The notes: generated by a model not told the origin, from the sequence alone. A stretch of DNA of 64,000 bases from Macrothele yani (GCA_039090855.1 CM076991.1:104730021-104794020), one strand, 5' to 3'; numbered from the stretch's first letter, positions 11,160-20,599 are shown. Numbers and translations: made by a program.

Positions 11160-12390
11160 TTAACTTGTAACACCTATCTTCATCAATTTTATTTAGTTAA
11201 AACCTGTTTTGGTGGCATGTCAAGGAGCAACAGCATATTAGATAAGTGTTCAAAATGTTTTGGTTAATCGGTGTACTACTTGCCTTTCTTAAATAATTTT
11301 CTTGAGAATACTTCCTAATTCAGTGTAGTTTCTTGATTCCTAGACTTATTTCTTTTCCCTTGATTTTGCAATCCCATGTGTTCCCTTCGAAATTGGATTG
11401 TTCGTTTTATTATTCTTTAAAAATTGGAGAAATCTTGGCTTCTCTTTTCTATTATTTTTACTTGAAAGGAATTATAAAATTAATTTCAGAAAGCATAAAT
11501 TAAATTTTACATTTCTTTTGCGTTATGACAAATTTTATATCGCTATGGAAGTTCTGCCTTTCAAAAACTGCGGAAATTCCACTTCTTCTTTTTTTCCTAA
11601 TTTATATTAAAGTCTTGGTATTTCCCAAAACTTCAAGGTATTCTTCCGTCAGAGCTACTCAATTGCTTTTGCATAATTTAAAAAAGGCTTTTAAGAAGTC
11701 GAGTAAGTCACGAATAATTCATTTTCTTGAGAAATCACAGTAAGGAATTGGGTATCACAAATCAGCTAATGTAAAACATAATCCAGGAAAAGAATTCTCG
11801 AAAATAATATGAAGTGACAGTTAAAATTACTACATCGTTCGGTTAACTAGAACCTGTATAAACAAAAGTTAAATGCTTTATTTGAAATAAGAACTACGAG
11901 ATTTAATTAGAATCGCATACACGTTATCCAGATTACAAATGAAGGTATTTACATTTCTGAAAAGTAAATGGATAGTCTGGTTGATTAATAAAGCAAAAAC
12001 AAAAGAATAAAATTCCGAAATTTAAGACACGGAAAACAGGACTATTCATGCTTGAAACTAACACTAAGAAACAATGACACATAAAACTGGATATATTTCT
12101 TTTTAATTAAACAATATCAAATTGAAGAAAAGTGGAATTAAATTAGAATATCATGAGCCTATTGTAAGATGCTTTTGTAATTAGATTTATTTCAAAGTAA
12201 ATATCTTTGAGGATCAATTTTACTATATAAACTGGAGCTCGTCAGACAGCGATCAATAAATGGAAGGTCGCGTCAGATCTGTTGATGTCCTAGCTGATCG
12301 GATGACCCTTGTTTCCTCTTTCATAGCTAACTACTAAATTAATTAGCTAAGTTTTTTGGCGTTTCAACGCCACATTCTCTCTCTCTCTGT
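11160..12390. other. AT-rich spacer
   Basis: Short ORFs only (11398-11610, 11525-11743) with no family signature. A CT microsatellite lies near 12374-12389. Confidence 0.5.
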
Positions 12391-12393
12391 CTT

Positions 12394-12576
12394 ACGCAGC
12401 ACAAAACTCTACAATCATGAAACCACTCGAATTTTCGGGAGGCGCAGATGTTAAACAAACTCCACGAACATCTAAATTTAGGGCAGAAATCTCCAGAAAA
12501 GAGACAGAAAATTTTTCGTATAGGTGAACACAGTCATCCTATCTTAGATGGAATGGAACCCAAACACGTATAATAC
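12394..12576 (+). repeat. Dispersed repeat Rt3 body, copy 1
   Basis: TTACGCAGCACAAAACTCTA, CTCCACGAACATCTA, AATCTCCAGAAAAGAGACAG and ACCCAAACACGTATAA recur in order at 15355-15535. Here only this body part is present, without the tRNA-like head seen at 15186. Confidence 0.75.
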
Positions 12577-12592
12577 TAACAAACGATGGGTA

Positions 12593-12874
12593 CACTGTTA
12601 AAAATTTTGTGGTAGGTTGCACCAAAAAGTGGTGCTACACCAGCTGCAACACTTTCTGAGAAAAGATACACCATTGTGTGGTGTAGAGAAAACACAATAA
12701 AATGGTGCAACGTTGAACCACGTTATGGTACAAGGTTGCACCACATTATAGTACAAGATTTCGCCACGTTGTTGAGTTTTATTTGCACCATATAATGGTG
12801 TATCTTTTCGCAGAAAGTGGTGCAGCTGGTGAGCACCACTTTTTGGTGCAACCTACGACAAATTTTTAACAGTG
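12593..12874. mobile_element. MITE with about 85-bp terminal inverted repeats and TA duplication
   Basis: Both ends read CACTGTTAAAAATTT inward, then GTAGGTTGCACCAAAAAGTG and ..CAGCTGCA.CACTTTCTG. Each is flanked by TA (12591-12592 and 12875-12876). Length is 282 bp with no coding potential. The TA target suggests the Tc1/mariner superfamily. Confidence 0.9.
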
Positions 12875-12914
12875 TAGATACACCAGAAACGACAAGAAAA
12901 ATGATGATAGTACA

Positions 12915-12952
12915 CAAGTAAGCTTTCACCACAAAACGCGTGGCTTCGTCAG
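12915..12952 (-). ncRNA. Hammerhead-like ribozyme motif, Penelope tail (left arm)
   Basis: On the minus strand CTGACGA (12952-12946) is followed by the stem-loop AGCCACGCGTTTTGTGGT, then GAAA (12927-12924) and GCTTACTT. This is the hammerhead core order: CUGANGA, helix II, GAAA, short helix III, UH. Penelope-like elements are known to carry such ribozymes. Helix III is weakened here by a C-A mismatch, and no clear helix I was found. Confidence 0.5.
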
Positions 12953-13021
12953 GAAAGATTACTGGCTAAAGCAAACGTAAGAGTTCTAAACAAACAGATT
13001 AAAAAAACACTAGATATTATA

Positions 13022-13799
13022 CTAGTACTAGCTTTACTACCCGGCTTTGCCTGCGTCGAGGAGACACAGCATTAGAAAACACTGACTGAACAAAATTCGT
13101 TAACAATTTGTTATCGACGATCAAATGCATGACGTGCTTTCAGTTTCAGGCGTCTTTGAGGGGCGAATATCTTGGATAAAAAAGTTAAAAACGTATCTTT
13201 GCGAATAGTTTATTAAACCGGCTTAAATTTTAATGAACACCATAAATCGTTAATAGTAACATGACCTCCAAATTTCGCCTGAATCGATAAATGACTTTAA
13301 ATTAGCCATCAAAATTTTATTAACCGTTTCTGCGTATATATTTCTGTTTACCGATGAATTAAAAAATCCATGCCTATTTTAAAAAGTTTTGACCGGATCC
13401 CGGTGAAATTTTGAGGGACTCCTCTTATTACCAATTCATGGTGTTGATAAAAATTTCAGCCCGTTTCTTTAAGATTTCGCAAAGTTCGTTTTTGCATCTT
13501 TTTATGTACAGCTCTCAAAGAACACAAAAACCCGTGGATGTGCCTCGGCCATGAATGCAGTCACGTGCTTTCAGATTTGAAACAGGATGACGTAGCAAAC
13601 GACGCTGACTTTATTGATTAGCTTATTAATTAATTCATAACTCGCGAACGGGACAACGTTATGATCTTAAAATAGTTGCTTTGACCTAAAAATTCCAGTG
13701 TTAATAAGCTATGCAAATTTCACGATGCTACAGTTCGGCGTTCGAGAGTTTTTGCTGCTTCAGACAAACAGACGTTTTGTGTTTTATATGTATATAAGA
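13022..13799 (-). mobile_element. Non-autonomous Helitron, exact insertion defined by the empty site
   Basis: On the minus strand it begins TCTTATATACATATAAAA and ends in a decayed hairpin and CTAG. It is flanked on the plus strand by A (13021) and T (13800), the AT target known for Helitrons. The right arm of the surrounding palindrome shows the uninterrupted site (AGATATTATATATTACGCAG) without the 778 bp. There is no helicase sequence. Confidence 0.88.
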
Positions 13800-13864
13800 T
13801 ATTACGCAGAATGATAACAAATGCCACCAAGCAGGTTACGTGATGTTCACGGTAATGCAATGCA

Positions 13865-14187
13865 TTAGGAATGCGGCGCGCTCACAAGAGTGCGCCAGGT
13901 GTCAGGAAGGTCGACTGAAACTCCTTCATTGCATACACTCTGGTTTGTTAAAATTTCAATAGTTTCTCTGAAAGCGGTAGCTCTGGCGTTCGTGTACGGG
14001 GCAATTTTCTTGAGCCCGTTCCATTTAGGAGCGGCGGAGTTGTTCTTGACTTCACGAACCAACGCAGTTATTAGCCTCCCTAGTTTTACGTCTCTATTGT
14101 GCTCAGCTAATCTCAGGCGGAAGGAGCGCTTTGTCATTCCAATGTAGTATTTCGTTGTTCCGTCCGGGTGCTGGGCTGGAATGGAGT
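13865..14187 (-). pseudogene. Penelope-like GIY-YIG endonuclease fragment (left arm)
   Basis: The frame reads GGVYSIPAQHPDGTTKYYIG, the GVY..YIG core of the nuclease, then MTKRSFRLRLAEHNRDVKLG with the conserved Arg and a Glu-His. NSAAPKWNGLKKIAPYTN, ETIEIL and LPDTWRTL follow. About 120 residues are open. The start at 14230 lies in the edge of the minisatellite and is not biological; upstream reverse transcriptase is gone. The catalytic Tyr and Arg are visible, so the domain itself is not obviously broken, but it is only a fragment. Confidence 0.85.
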
Positions 14188-14228
14188 ACACTCCTCCATG
14201 TACTCTATGCAATGAATGAGTATCAGTC

Positions 14229-14656
14229 AAAATGAGTTTCAGTCGAGCACCTGCTCACTGAGTTGAGTTCCAGTCGAGCACCTGCTCACTGAGTTGAGTT
14301 CAAGTCGAGCACCTGCTCACTGAGTTGAGTTCCAGTCGAGCACCTGCTCACTGAGTTGAGTTCAAGTCGAGCATCTGCTCACTGAGTTGAGTTCCAGTCG
14401 AGCACTTGCTCACTGAGTTGAGTTCCAGTCGAGCACCTGCTCACTGAGTTGAGTTCCAGTCGAGCAGCTGCTCACTGAGTTGAGTTCCAGTCGAGCAACT
14501 GCTCACTGAGTTGAGTTCCAGTCGAGCACCTGCTCACTGAGTTGAGTTCCAGTCGAGCACCTGCTCATTGAGTTGAGTTCAAGTCGAGCGCCTGCTCACT
14601 GAGTTGAGTTCAAGTCGAGCGCCTGCTCACTGAGTTGAGTTCCAGTCGAGCACCCG
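14229..14656. repeat. 31-bp minisatellite at the centre of the Penelope palindrome
   Basis: Thirteen units in exact 31-bp register: the CTGCTCACT-type core recurs at about 14251, 14282 and so on to 14623. Unit content is GAGTTGAGTTCCAGTCGAGC plus ACCTGCTCACT. Variation is mostly C/A at one site and a few changes in ACCTG. The last unit passes directly into Penelope coding sequence at GAGCACCCGGACGG. Confidence 0.95.
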
Positions 14657-14925
14657 GACGGAATCACGAAATATTACATCGGAATAACAAAGCGCTCCTT
14701 CCGCCTGAGACTGGCTGAGCACAAGAGAGACGTAAAACTAGGGAGGCTAACAGCAGCGTTGACTCGTGAAGTCAAGAACAACTCCGCCACTCCTAAATGG
14801 AACGGGCTCAAGAAGATTGTCCGGTACACGAATGCCAGAGCTACCGCTTTGAGAGAAACTATTGAAATTTTAGCAAACCAGAGTGTATGCAATAAAGGAA
14901 TATCAGTCGACCTTTCTGACACCTA
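14650..14925 (+). pseudogene. Penelope-like GIY-YIG endonuclease fragment (right arm)
   Basis: The plus-strand counterpart of the left-arm fragment: HPDGITKYYIGITKRSFRLR, then LAEHKRDVKLGRLTAALTRE, NSATPKWNGLKKIVRYTNAR and the end of the domain before a TAG in SDT*. The GVY part is replaced by minisatellite. Compared with the left arm it differs at scattered positions, consistent with two related insertions or an old inversion-duplication. Confidence 0.8.
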
Positions 14926-15086
14926 GTGCCCTCTTCTGCGCGTGCCGCATTCCTAATGCAGCATTACCGTGAACATCAAGAGACCTGCTTGGTGGCATTT
15001 GTTACCCTTCTGCGTAATATATAATATCTAGTGTTTTTGAAATTGTTTGTTTACAATTCTAAGTTTGCTTTAGTCAGTAATCCTGC

Positions 15087-15123
15087 CTGACGAAGCCACA
15101 CGTTTTGTGGTGAAAGCTTGCTT
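15087..15123 (+). ncRNA. Hammerhead-like ribozyme motif, Penelope tail (right arm)
   Basis: CTGACGA (15087-15093), stem-loop AGCCACACGTTTTGTGGT, GAAA (15112-15115), then GCTTGCTT, which can fold as a two-base-pair helix III with a UH cleavage site. It is the best conserved of the four candidates. Helix I partners were not convincing by eye. Confidence 0.55.
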
Positions 15124-15185
15124 GTGTGCTACATGAGTATACACCACTAAAACGGATTTTCATCGTTTTTCTTGTCACGCATAAT

Positions 15186-15650
15186 ACTACCTGACATAAC
15201 GTGGATCCGTACAACTGCAGTGACGCATGAATTAAATCGGCAATGTAGCAGCGATAATCCTTGCCGGCGTTGTTCGGTTGGGAGAACAGCCGCTCTAGAG
15301 CAAGAAGCCTTAGGTTCAATATCCCTCCCAAATGCAAAAAAGGTCTCTAGGCTCTCACGCAGCACAAAACACTACAATCATGTAACCACTCGCTTTTTCT
15401 GGTGGAGGAAATGTTAAACAAGCCCCACGAACATCTACATTTGAGGTAAAAATCTCCAGAAAAGAGACAGAACAATTTCCGTCGAAGTAAATACAGTCAT
15501 CATATGTTATATTAAATCGAACCCAAACACGTATAACGTACTGCCTGACATAACGTAAATCCCGTACTACTGCAGTGACGCATGAATTAAATCGGCAATG
15601 TAGCAGCAATAATCCTTGTCGGTGTTGTTCCGTTGGGAGACAATGCAAAG
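15186..15650 (+). repeat. Rt3: leader plus tRNA-like repeat, one full unit and the start of a second
   Basis: The leader TGACATAACGTGGATCCGTA..GCAGTGACGCATGAATTAAA..GGCAATGTAGCAGC leads into a tRNA-like segment GCCGGCGTTGTTCGGTTGGG with a B-box-like AGGTTCAATATCC. The body (15355-15535) follows, and the leader begins again at about 15541, giving a 355-bp period. The second unit is cut off in its tRNA-like part at about 15645. A third leader plus tRNA-like copy lies at 20006. Confidence 0.7.
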
Positions 15651-16256
15651 GGCGCTATGATCGCAGATTTGCTTCCGCGAGGCGTAGGGAAATGGTTCGG
15701 GGGCACACAGGAGCCGGTATATCTGCCTGTATAGTGGACCGGCTCCCCGTGGGATGCGTTTGAAACTGGTGCTTGATCCGTCGATCCTCTCTACTTGTGG
15801 TCCTCCTGTTCCGTCCGCAGCCGCTCCGTCGTGTCGCAGTGCTGTTACGTGTCCACTTCTCTCAGCACAGTCGGACGATATGGTCAGAACGATCCACGTG
15901 GCGAGCTATACGGAACGTCGACCACCCTGCTGTTTTCAGCCCGATGATCCATCCTCTCTCAAAGCCCATAAGTTGCGTAAATCAACGTTTCTGGCGTCTA
16001 CTCGGCGTTCTTGTTACTCTGTACTCTTGCTTGCGTCGGCCGGTGCTTTTCGCTTTCATGGGGCGTTGATTATTATCCGCCGGTTTATAAGACTGCCGGT
16101 TCGTGCTTCTAGCACCACCACAGGGTGTGCGGTCATGCGCACTCGTACCAAACGTGGAACATTTGCATACAAGCACGCGCTCTAGCCGTTTACACAGTTT
16201 TGCAGTTGTAGCATGTTCTCTTCAAGGTGTGCAAATTTCATTGTCCGTGTGTGTAT
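15645..16256 (-). pseudogene. Tc1-like transposase N-terminus (family E type)
   Basis: Read on the minus strand from about 15975: GFERGWIIGLKTAGWSTFRI, ARHVDRSDHIVR, KWTRNSTATRRSGCGRNRRT, TSREDRRI, SRSTIQADI and PRTISLRLAEANLRS. This is the paired helix-turn-helix DNA-binding half of a Tc1-like transposase, close to the 30.9-kb element. The terminal repeat (TATACACACACGGACAATGA, with TTTGCACACC further in) lies at 16256. Everything after the second helix-turn-helix is lost at the junction with Rt3. The plus-strand ORFs here are shadows. Confidence 0.8.
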
Positions 16257-16289
16257 ATACCCAAGAGCCAACACATTATGAATCCTGTC

Positions 16290-17065
16290 TAATATGATGG
16301 TTGTCCTCCACGCGCCGCCAAAAGAGAGCTCGAGGTGTAGGCACTACAATATTGAATTTCTGAAGGTGTCTCATGGCAAATGGTATCAACACGTTACAAG
16401 AAGACCCTTTAACTCTTGTAAGCCACGTGGTTGAGCCCCCCAAAGATCGGATTTGTTGTTCCAACACAAACAACAGATGCTAGAATCAATTGATGTCTGG
16501 GGAATTTGGAAGTCAGTGCAGTGCCTGAAAGCCTTTCTCATGTCCCTCGAATCATTCTCGAACAATCCGGATAGCATAGCTTGACGCATTACCCTGCTGA
16601 AAGAAGGCATTACTAAAGGGGAATACTGTTGCCATGAAAGGATGTACCTAGGCTGAAATGAAATTTTGGTCGGTGGTAGACGTTATATTTTCCATCCATG
16701 AACGGTTGGACACAGGGTTTCCCATCAGGACATTGCCCCACTTCCTCCACCGGCTTGTTTTGGTCTCACATCGCATCCTGATGCAAATACACCCCTAGAT
16801 AAACGAAGCACACAGAGCAACTGGAAATGAGATTCATGGGATCAGGCGAGAGTTTTCCAATCATTTAATGTCTAGTTTTGAAGCTCGCGAGTCCAGATTT
16901 GATTGACGCTTTCGATGATGAGCCGAGGTTAGAATGGACATTCGGATGTATTCAGATTACGGCCGAGTTGCGCCCCAGTATCCCTTCTATTCACTCGTGC
17001 CATATAGAATGGCCTTTGCTCTTCTCTAGCATCGATGAGTCGTTGTCATCTCACACCTTGAGGGC
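16290..17065 (-). pseudogene. Tc1-like transposase remnant (family C)
   Basis: On the minus strand the early part parallels the 3182-3430 copy (CTCATCGATG, ATACTGGGGCGCAACTCGGC, CATTCTAACCTCGGCTCATC). It continues through a region like the first catalytic motif (TGAATCTCATTTCC) to 'CAGGGTAATGCGTCAAGC' and a C-terminal 'GTTGGAACAACAAATCC'. Many stops. Its 3' part matches the composite repeats at 6960 and 17960. The 53-bp satellite starts next to its 5' side. Confidence 0.7.
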
Positions 17066-17094
17066 GTTTCGCGGTGTAAACCTCCTCGGACTTA

Positions 17095-17620
17095 TTTTCG
17101 AGGATGCTAACCACGGCTGATCGGAAGTACGTCACAAGCCGACCTATTTTCGAGATTGCTAAACCACGGCTGATCGGAAGTACGTCACAAGCCGACCTAT
17201 TTTCGAGATTGCTAAACCACGGCTGATCGGAAGTACGTCACAAGCCGACCTATTTTCGAGGGTGCTAACCACGGCTCATCGGAAGTACGTCACAAGCCGA
17301 CGTATTTTTGAGGGTGCTAACCACGGCTCATCGGAAGTACGTCACAAGCCGACCTATTTTCGAGGGTGCTAACCACGGCTCATCGGAAGTACGTCACAAG
17401 CCGACGTATTTTTGAGGGTGCTAAACCACGGCTGATCGGAAGTACGTCACAAGCCGACGTATTTTCGAGGGTGCTAACCACGGCTGATCGGACGTACGTC
17501 ACAAGTCGACCTAATTTCGAGGGTGCTAACCACGGCTGATCGGACGTACGTCACAAGTCGACCTAATTTCGAGGGTGCTAACCACGGCTGATCGGAAACC
17601 CGTCACAAGCCGACGTCTCA
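17095..17620 (+). repeat. 53-bp satellite array, about ten units
   Basis: The unit carries CGGCTGATCGGAAGTACGTC, ACAAGCCGACCTATTTTCGA and GGGTGCTAACCA. Starts of the CACGG core fall at 17112, 17165, 17218 and so on, 52-53 bp apart. Neighbouring units share changes (GATTGCTAAA versus GGGTGCTAA; TTTTTGAG), which shows local homogenisation. Confidence 0.93.
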
Positions 17621-17639
17621 GAAATGCTTTGACGCAGTC

Positions 17640-18212
17640 GTGTGAATATTCTTGCTGTACTATCAGATATTGAAAGCTGTGATAATGAAACCTCTTTGAA
17701 TGCAGTCTTCCTCGAATGCATTACTTTGGAATCCGTAATTCAGTCAGCGAGGCAATACTTAAGTGCGTCCATAAGAATGAAATATCTTTTGCGAATATAA
17801 TGGGACAGACATCGAATCTTACATTTCCAAAGCAGAGTCTGTAAGCCGAATATTTGAGGAAATACGGTATTTCGCAAAAAGCCGCGAAATTTTCCGATTT
17901 AACACGTGATCGACCAGCGAATTTTGCCTTGTTTTCCCGCGATAAAATTACTACCACCTACCTAAACATCATTGCAGAACAAGTACATCCTTTCATGGCA
18001 AAGATATTTCTTTCTAGTAGTGCCATCTTTTAGCAGGATAATGCGCAATGCCACACTTTCCGGTTTGTTCGAGAATGGTTCGCGGAACATGGAGAAGACT
18101 TTCAGGTATTTCCTGGGCCTTCAAATTCTCCTGACATCAATCCAATCGAGCACCTGTTGTTTGTGTTGGAACAGCAAAATACAATGTGCAGGGCTACAAC
18201 TACGTAACTTAC
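17640..18212 (+). repeat. Composite repeat, copy 2
   Basis: Parallels 6590-7163 from GTGAATATTCTTGCTGT through a Tc1-C 3' end: CAGGATAATGCGCAATGCCA, then an open frame reading like 'EWFAEHGEDFQVF..SNSPDINPIEHLLF', here still with the catalytic Glu motif. It then enters the Tc1-A terminal repeat at 18213. Confidence 0.72.
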
Positions 18213-18296
18213 ACCGATGAGTCATTGCATTACGACCACCCCTTGCCTAGAGAAATGAGGGCGCCTGGGGACCGAACGGCGGCGCACGTGAAGTTC

Positions 18297-19514
18297 ACAG
18301 AGTGGCCACTTTATTATGACCACCTGACAGTTTTAAGCGAATGAGCTATGGCTGCACGCTGTTGCCGCTAGAGGGCGAGGCTAGTACAAAAACGGAAAGC
18401 TTAATGCTTGCGACAGTAGTAGAAGTGATTTTTGCGTGACGAGACGGGTAAAAAATGCGATTTGACGGACTTTCAACGTGTGATGATTGTAGGAGCTCGG
18501 AGCCATGGAGCGAGTATCACCGAAACCGCCGCATTCGTGAAATGTTCCAGATCAGCTTTTCTTAAGGTGTTTAAATACTGGACTGTCAGCCAAAAAACTG
18601 GGTCTCTACGTGCAACGTGTGGTCTTCATCGACTAGTGACTGCTCGGGCGGAATTGAGAGTGTCCAGACCGGTAACAGACAACAGAAGGGCAACAGTGCA
18701 GCAAATTACAGACCATCCTAATCAAGGATTCCCTCAAAGGATCTCTGCACGCTCTGTCCGCCGTACACTGCATCGGATGGGATATTGCAGCCGAAGGCCT
18801 GTTCGAACACCTTTGCTGTCTATAGTTAACAAGAGAAAATGTCCCCAGTTAGCACAAGAGCACAAGGATTGGGCAGTCGATAATTGGAAACAAATTATCT
18901 GGTCCGATGAATCACGTTTTTAGTTGCACCCTGCCGATGGCCGAGTGAGAATTTGGCGGAAACAGCACGAAAGCATGGACTCCAAATGCATTGTCACAAC
19001 CCTTCAAGCTGGTGGAGGCAACGTTATGGCTTGGGGAATGTTTTCCTTGCATGCTTTGGGCCCTTTAATTCGTGTTGATCAACGTCTTATTGGCACATCA
19101 TATCTAAACATTGATGCGGACCAAGTGTATCCTGTCATGTGGATGGTTTGTCCTAATGGCGATGGCACTTTCAACAACATAATGCATCCTACCATAGTGC
19201 TCGTATTGTACAGGATTGGCTTCAGGAACATGCCGGTGAGTTTGCTTTCCTTAGGTGGCACCCACAATCTCTAGATCTCAACCCCATTGAGAATTTGTGG
19301 GATGAAGTTGAACGAGCTATCAGACAGCGAATCGACAACCCTGCAATCTCACACTCCTGGAAAGTGCTGTCCGTCAAGCATGGTCTCAGATTCCACAAAC
19401 CACCTATCAACATCTCGTTAATTCCATGCCACGAAGAAGCGACACAGTATTGAAGGCAAAAGTTGGCCCAACGAAGTACAGAGGGGGTGGTCATAATAAA
19501 GTGGCCACTCAGTG
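18297..19514 (+). mobile_element. Tc1-B element nested in Tc1-A
   Basis: Both termini read AGTGGCCACTTTATTATGAC inward. The right end is a complete CACTGAGTGG with flanking TA (19515-19516), while the left end shows CACAGAGTGG without a TA. About 1.2 kb, one transposase frame. Confidence 0.88.
18432..19453 (+). pseudogene. Tc1-B transposase, inactivated
   Basis: Opens with LTDFQRVMIVGARSHGASI and a helix-turn-helix, then RRATVQQITDH and ISARSVRRTLHRMGY. The first catalytic motif IWSDESRF is followed immediately by an in-frame TAG (18921-18923). The frame continues with HPADGRVRIWRKQHES and GNVMAWGMFSLHALGP. A frameshift near 19175 leads to QHNASYHSARIVQDWL, where His replaces the second catalytic Asp (GAT to CAT in the usual QDN), and LDLNPIENLWDEVERAI with the catalytic Glu. 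Thirty-six residues separate the Asp position from the Glu. At least three independent lesions make it dead. Confidence 0.88.
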
Positions 19515-19740
19515 TATATACAACCCAAGAACCGGCTTTCGATTAGTAGAGTGTTCGGAGTCATAATGGGAAAAGCTGCCGATTTATCGGAGTTTGATAA
19601 AGAACAAATTGTGACGGCACGGAGCCTCGGAACTACGATCTCGGAAACGGAGTTTCTTGTATGTTGTTTACGTACCGCTGTAGTGAGTACGTACCAAAAG
19701 TGGCGCACAGATGGCCAAACGACAAACCGTCGTCCAGCAG

Positions 19741-20005
19741 TCAAACTCAAACGCCCTCGTTTACCTGCAGTTGCTTCAATATTAATAAAGACACGCTGCT
19801 CATAATGTTTTAGCACTTCGTTGTTTGTTATATTGGCGCCAGAACAGAGATTAATCTCCTGGATATGAGGATCGAAAATTTTTGCACACAGCGTTCGTCA
19901 TTGACAAAAACACCTTCTTCTAAAATGAGCTGGTTCATCGAGGATGGTGGTCGGCTGACACGAAACCTGCGATTTCATTCCCACGCCTTTCTGAAGAAGG
20001 GATGA
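19741..20005 (+). mobile_element. Possible LTR-retroelement scrap: LTR end, primer-binding site, leader
   Basis: After the Tc1-A break, AATAAAGACACGCTGCTC (a polyadenylation-type hexamer) is followed at about 19835 by TTGGCGCCAGAACAGAGA. This resembles a primer-binding site complementary to the tRNA-Lys 3' end. A 46-codon frame (19865-20005) follows but has no recognised domain. No second LTR or gag/pol was found. Confidence 0.35.
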
Positions 20006-20230
20006 CATAACGAACTACGTGACATTACGTAGATGCTCTACTTACTACTGTAGTGACGCAGGAATGAAAGGAGCAATGTAGCAGTGATAAACTTTGCCGG
20101 CGTAGCTCAGTTACGTGAACAACCGCTCCTGAGTAGGAAGACGTGAGTTCGAATCCCACTACCGGCCAAAAATGTATATGTTGTACCAAACAGCAGCAGG
20201 CTCTCTCGTCGCCAGGGAAGGAAGATCACC
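20006..20230 (+). repeat. Rt3 leader and tRNA-like head, third copy
   Basis: GTGACGCAGGAATGAAAGGA and GCAATGTAGCAGTGATAA match the leader at 15207. The tRNA-like part GCCGGCGTAGCTCAGTTACG (about 20097) has a good B box GAGTTCGAATCCCA and closing ACCGGCC, so the acceptor stem pairs imperfectly. The downstream sequence differs from the 15-kb body. Confidence 0.65.
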
Positions 20231-20599
20231 AGAAACCTAATAAATTCTGAAATAAAAAGATAGTTACTATGTTAAGAAAATGCGCTGTCCGTTCGAACTT
20301 CAGAAATATGAACTCTTACATATTACGTCGATACCATATCTTATATATAAAGGTGATGTAGGATGATTCTCGATTTCACCCATAGTGAACCTGATGAGAG
20401 GTGTTGGAGGGCATTATGCGTGATTGTCATTACTTATCAGGTAACCGCGAAAATTATTTGCCGGTTTTCGAGGGAGCAAAAGAAACACCTTGTAATCATT
20501 GAATTTGAGGAGAGATGGCGTCCCGCCAGCGTTATATCGTCAGCTGAAATCCCAAGATGCCCTGCGCATATGAATCAGATGAGTAAGCAGTTTGATAGT

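Larger units (their letters stand above)
12889..15175. repeat. Palindrome of two Penelope 3' ends
   Basis: The left arm (about 12889-14185 excluding the Helitron at 13022-13799) is the reverse complement of the right arm (about 14650-15175). Shared parts include TGCCACCAAGCAGGT, the GIY-YIG coding region and the hammerhead-like motif. About 520 bp per arm align. The two 5'-truncated ends meet at the 31-bp minisatellite in the middle. The left arm lacks about 28 bp present near 15135-15162. Confidence 0.88.
18213..19740 (+). mobile_element. Tc1-A 5' end split by a nested Tc1-B element
   Basis: The terminal repeat TACACCGATGAGTCATTGCA and a 5' leader run to 18296, then resume at 19515 with TATACAACCCAAGAACCGGC and the transposase start MGKAADLSEFDKEQIVTARS (ATG 19566). 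The latter is an intact open N-terminal helix-turn-helix of about 60 residues, up to RRPAVK at 19740. There it breaks off into unrelated sequence. The intact leaders at 7240 and 34935 show the unsplit arrangement. Confidence 0.82.

Noticed and set aside
14229..14656. CRISPR array
   Set aside because: Units are contiguous 31-bp repeats without unique spacers, and the context is a eukaryotic retroelement.
15754..16185. 143-codon plus-strand ORF
   Set aside because: The opposite strand carries recognisable Tc1 transposase text over the same bases; the plus frame is a shadow.
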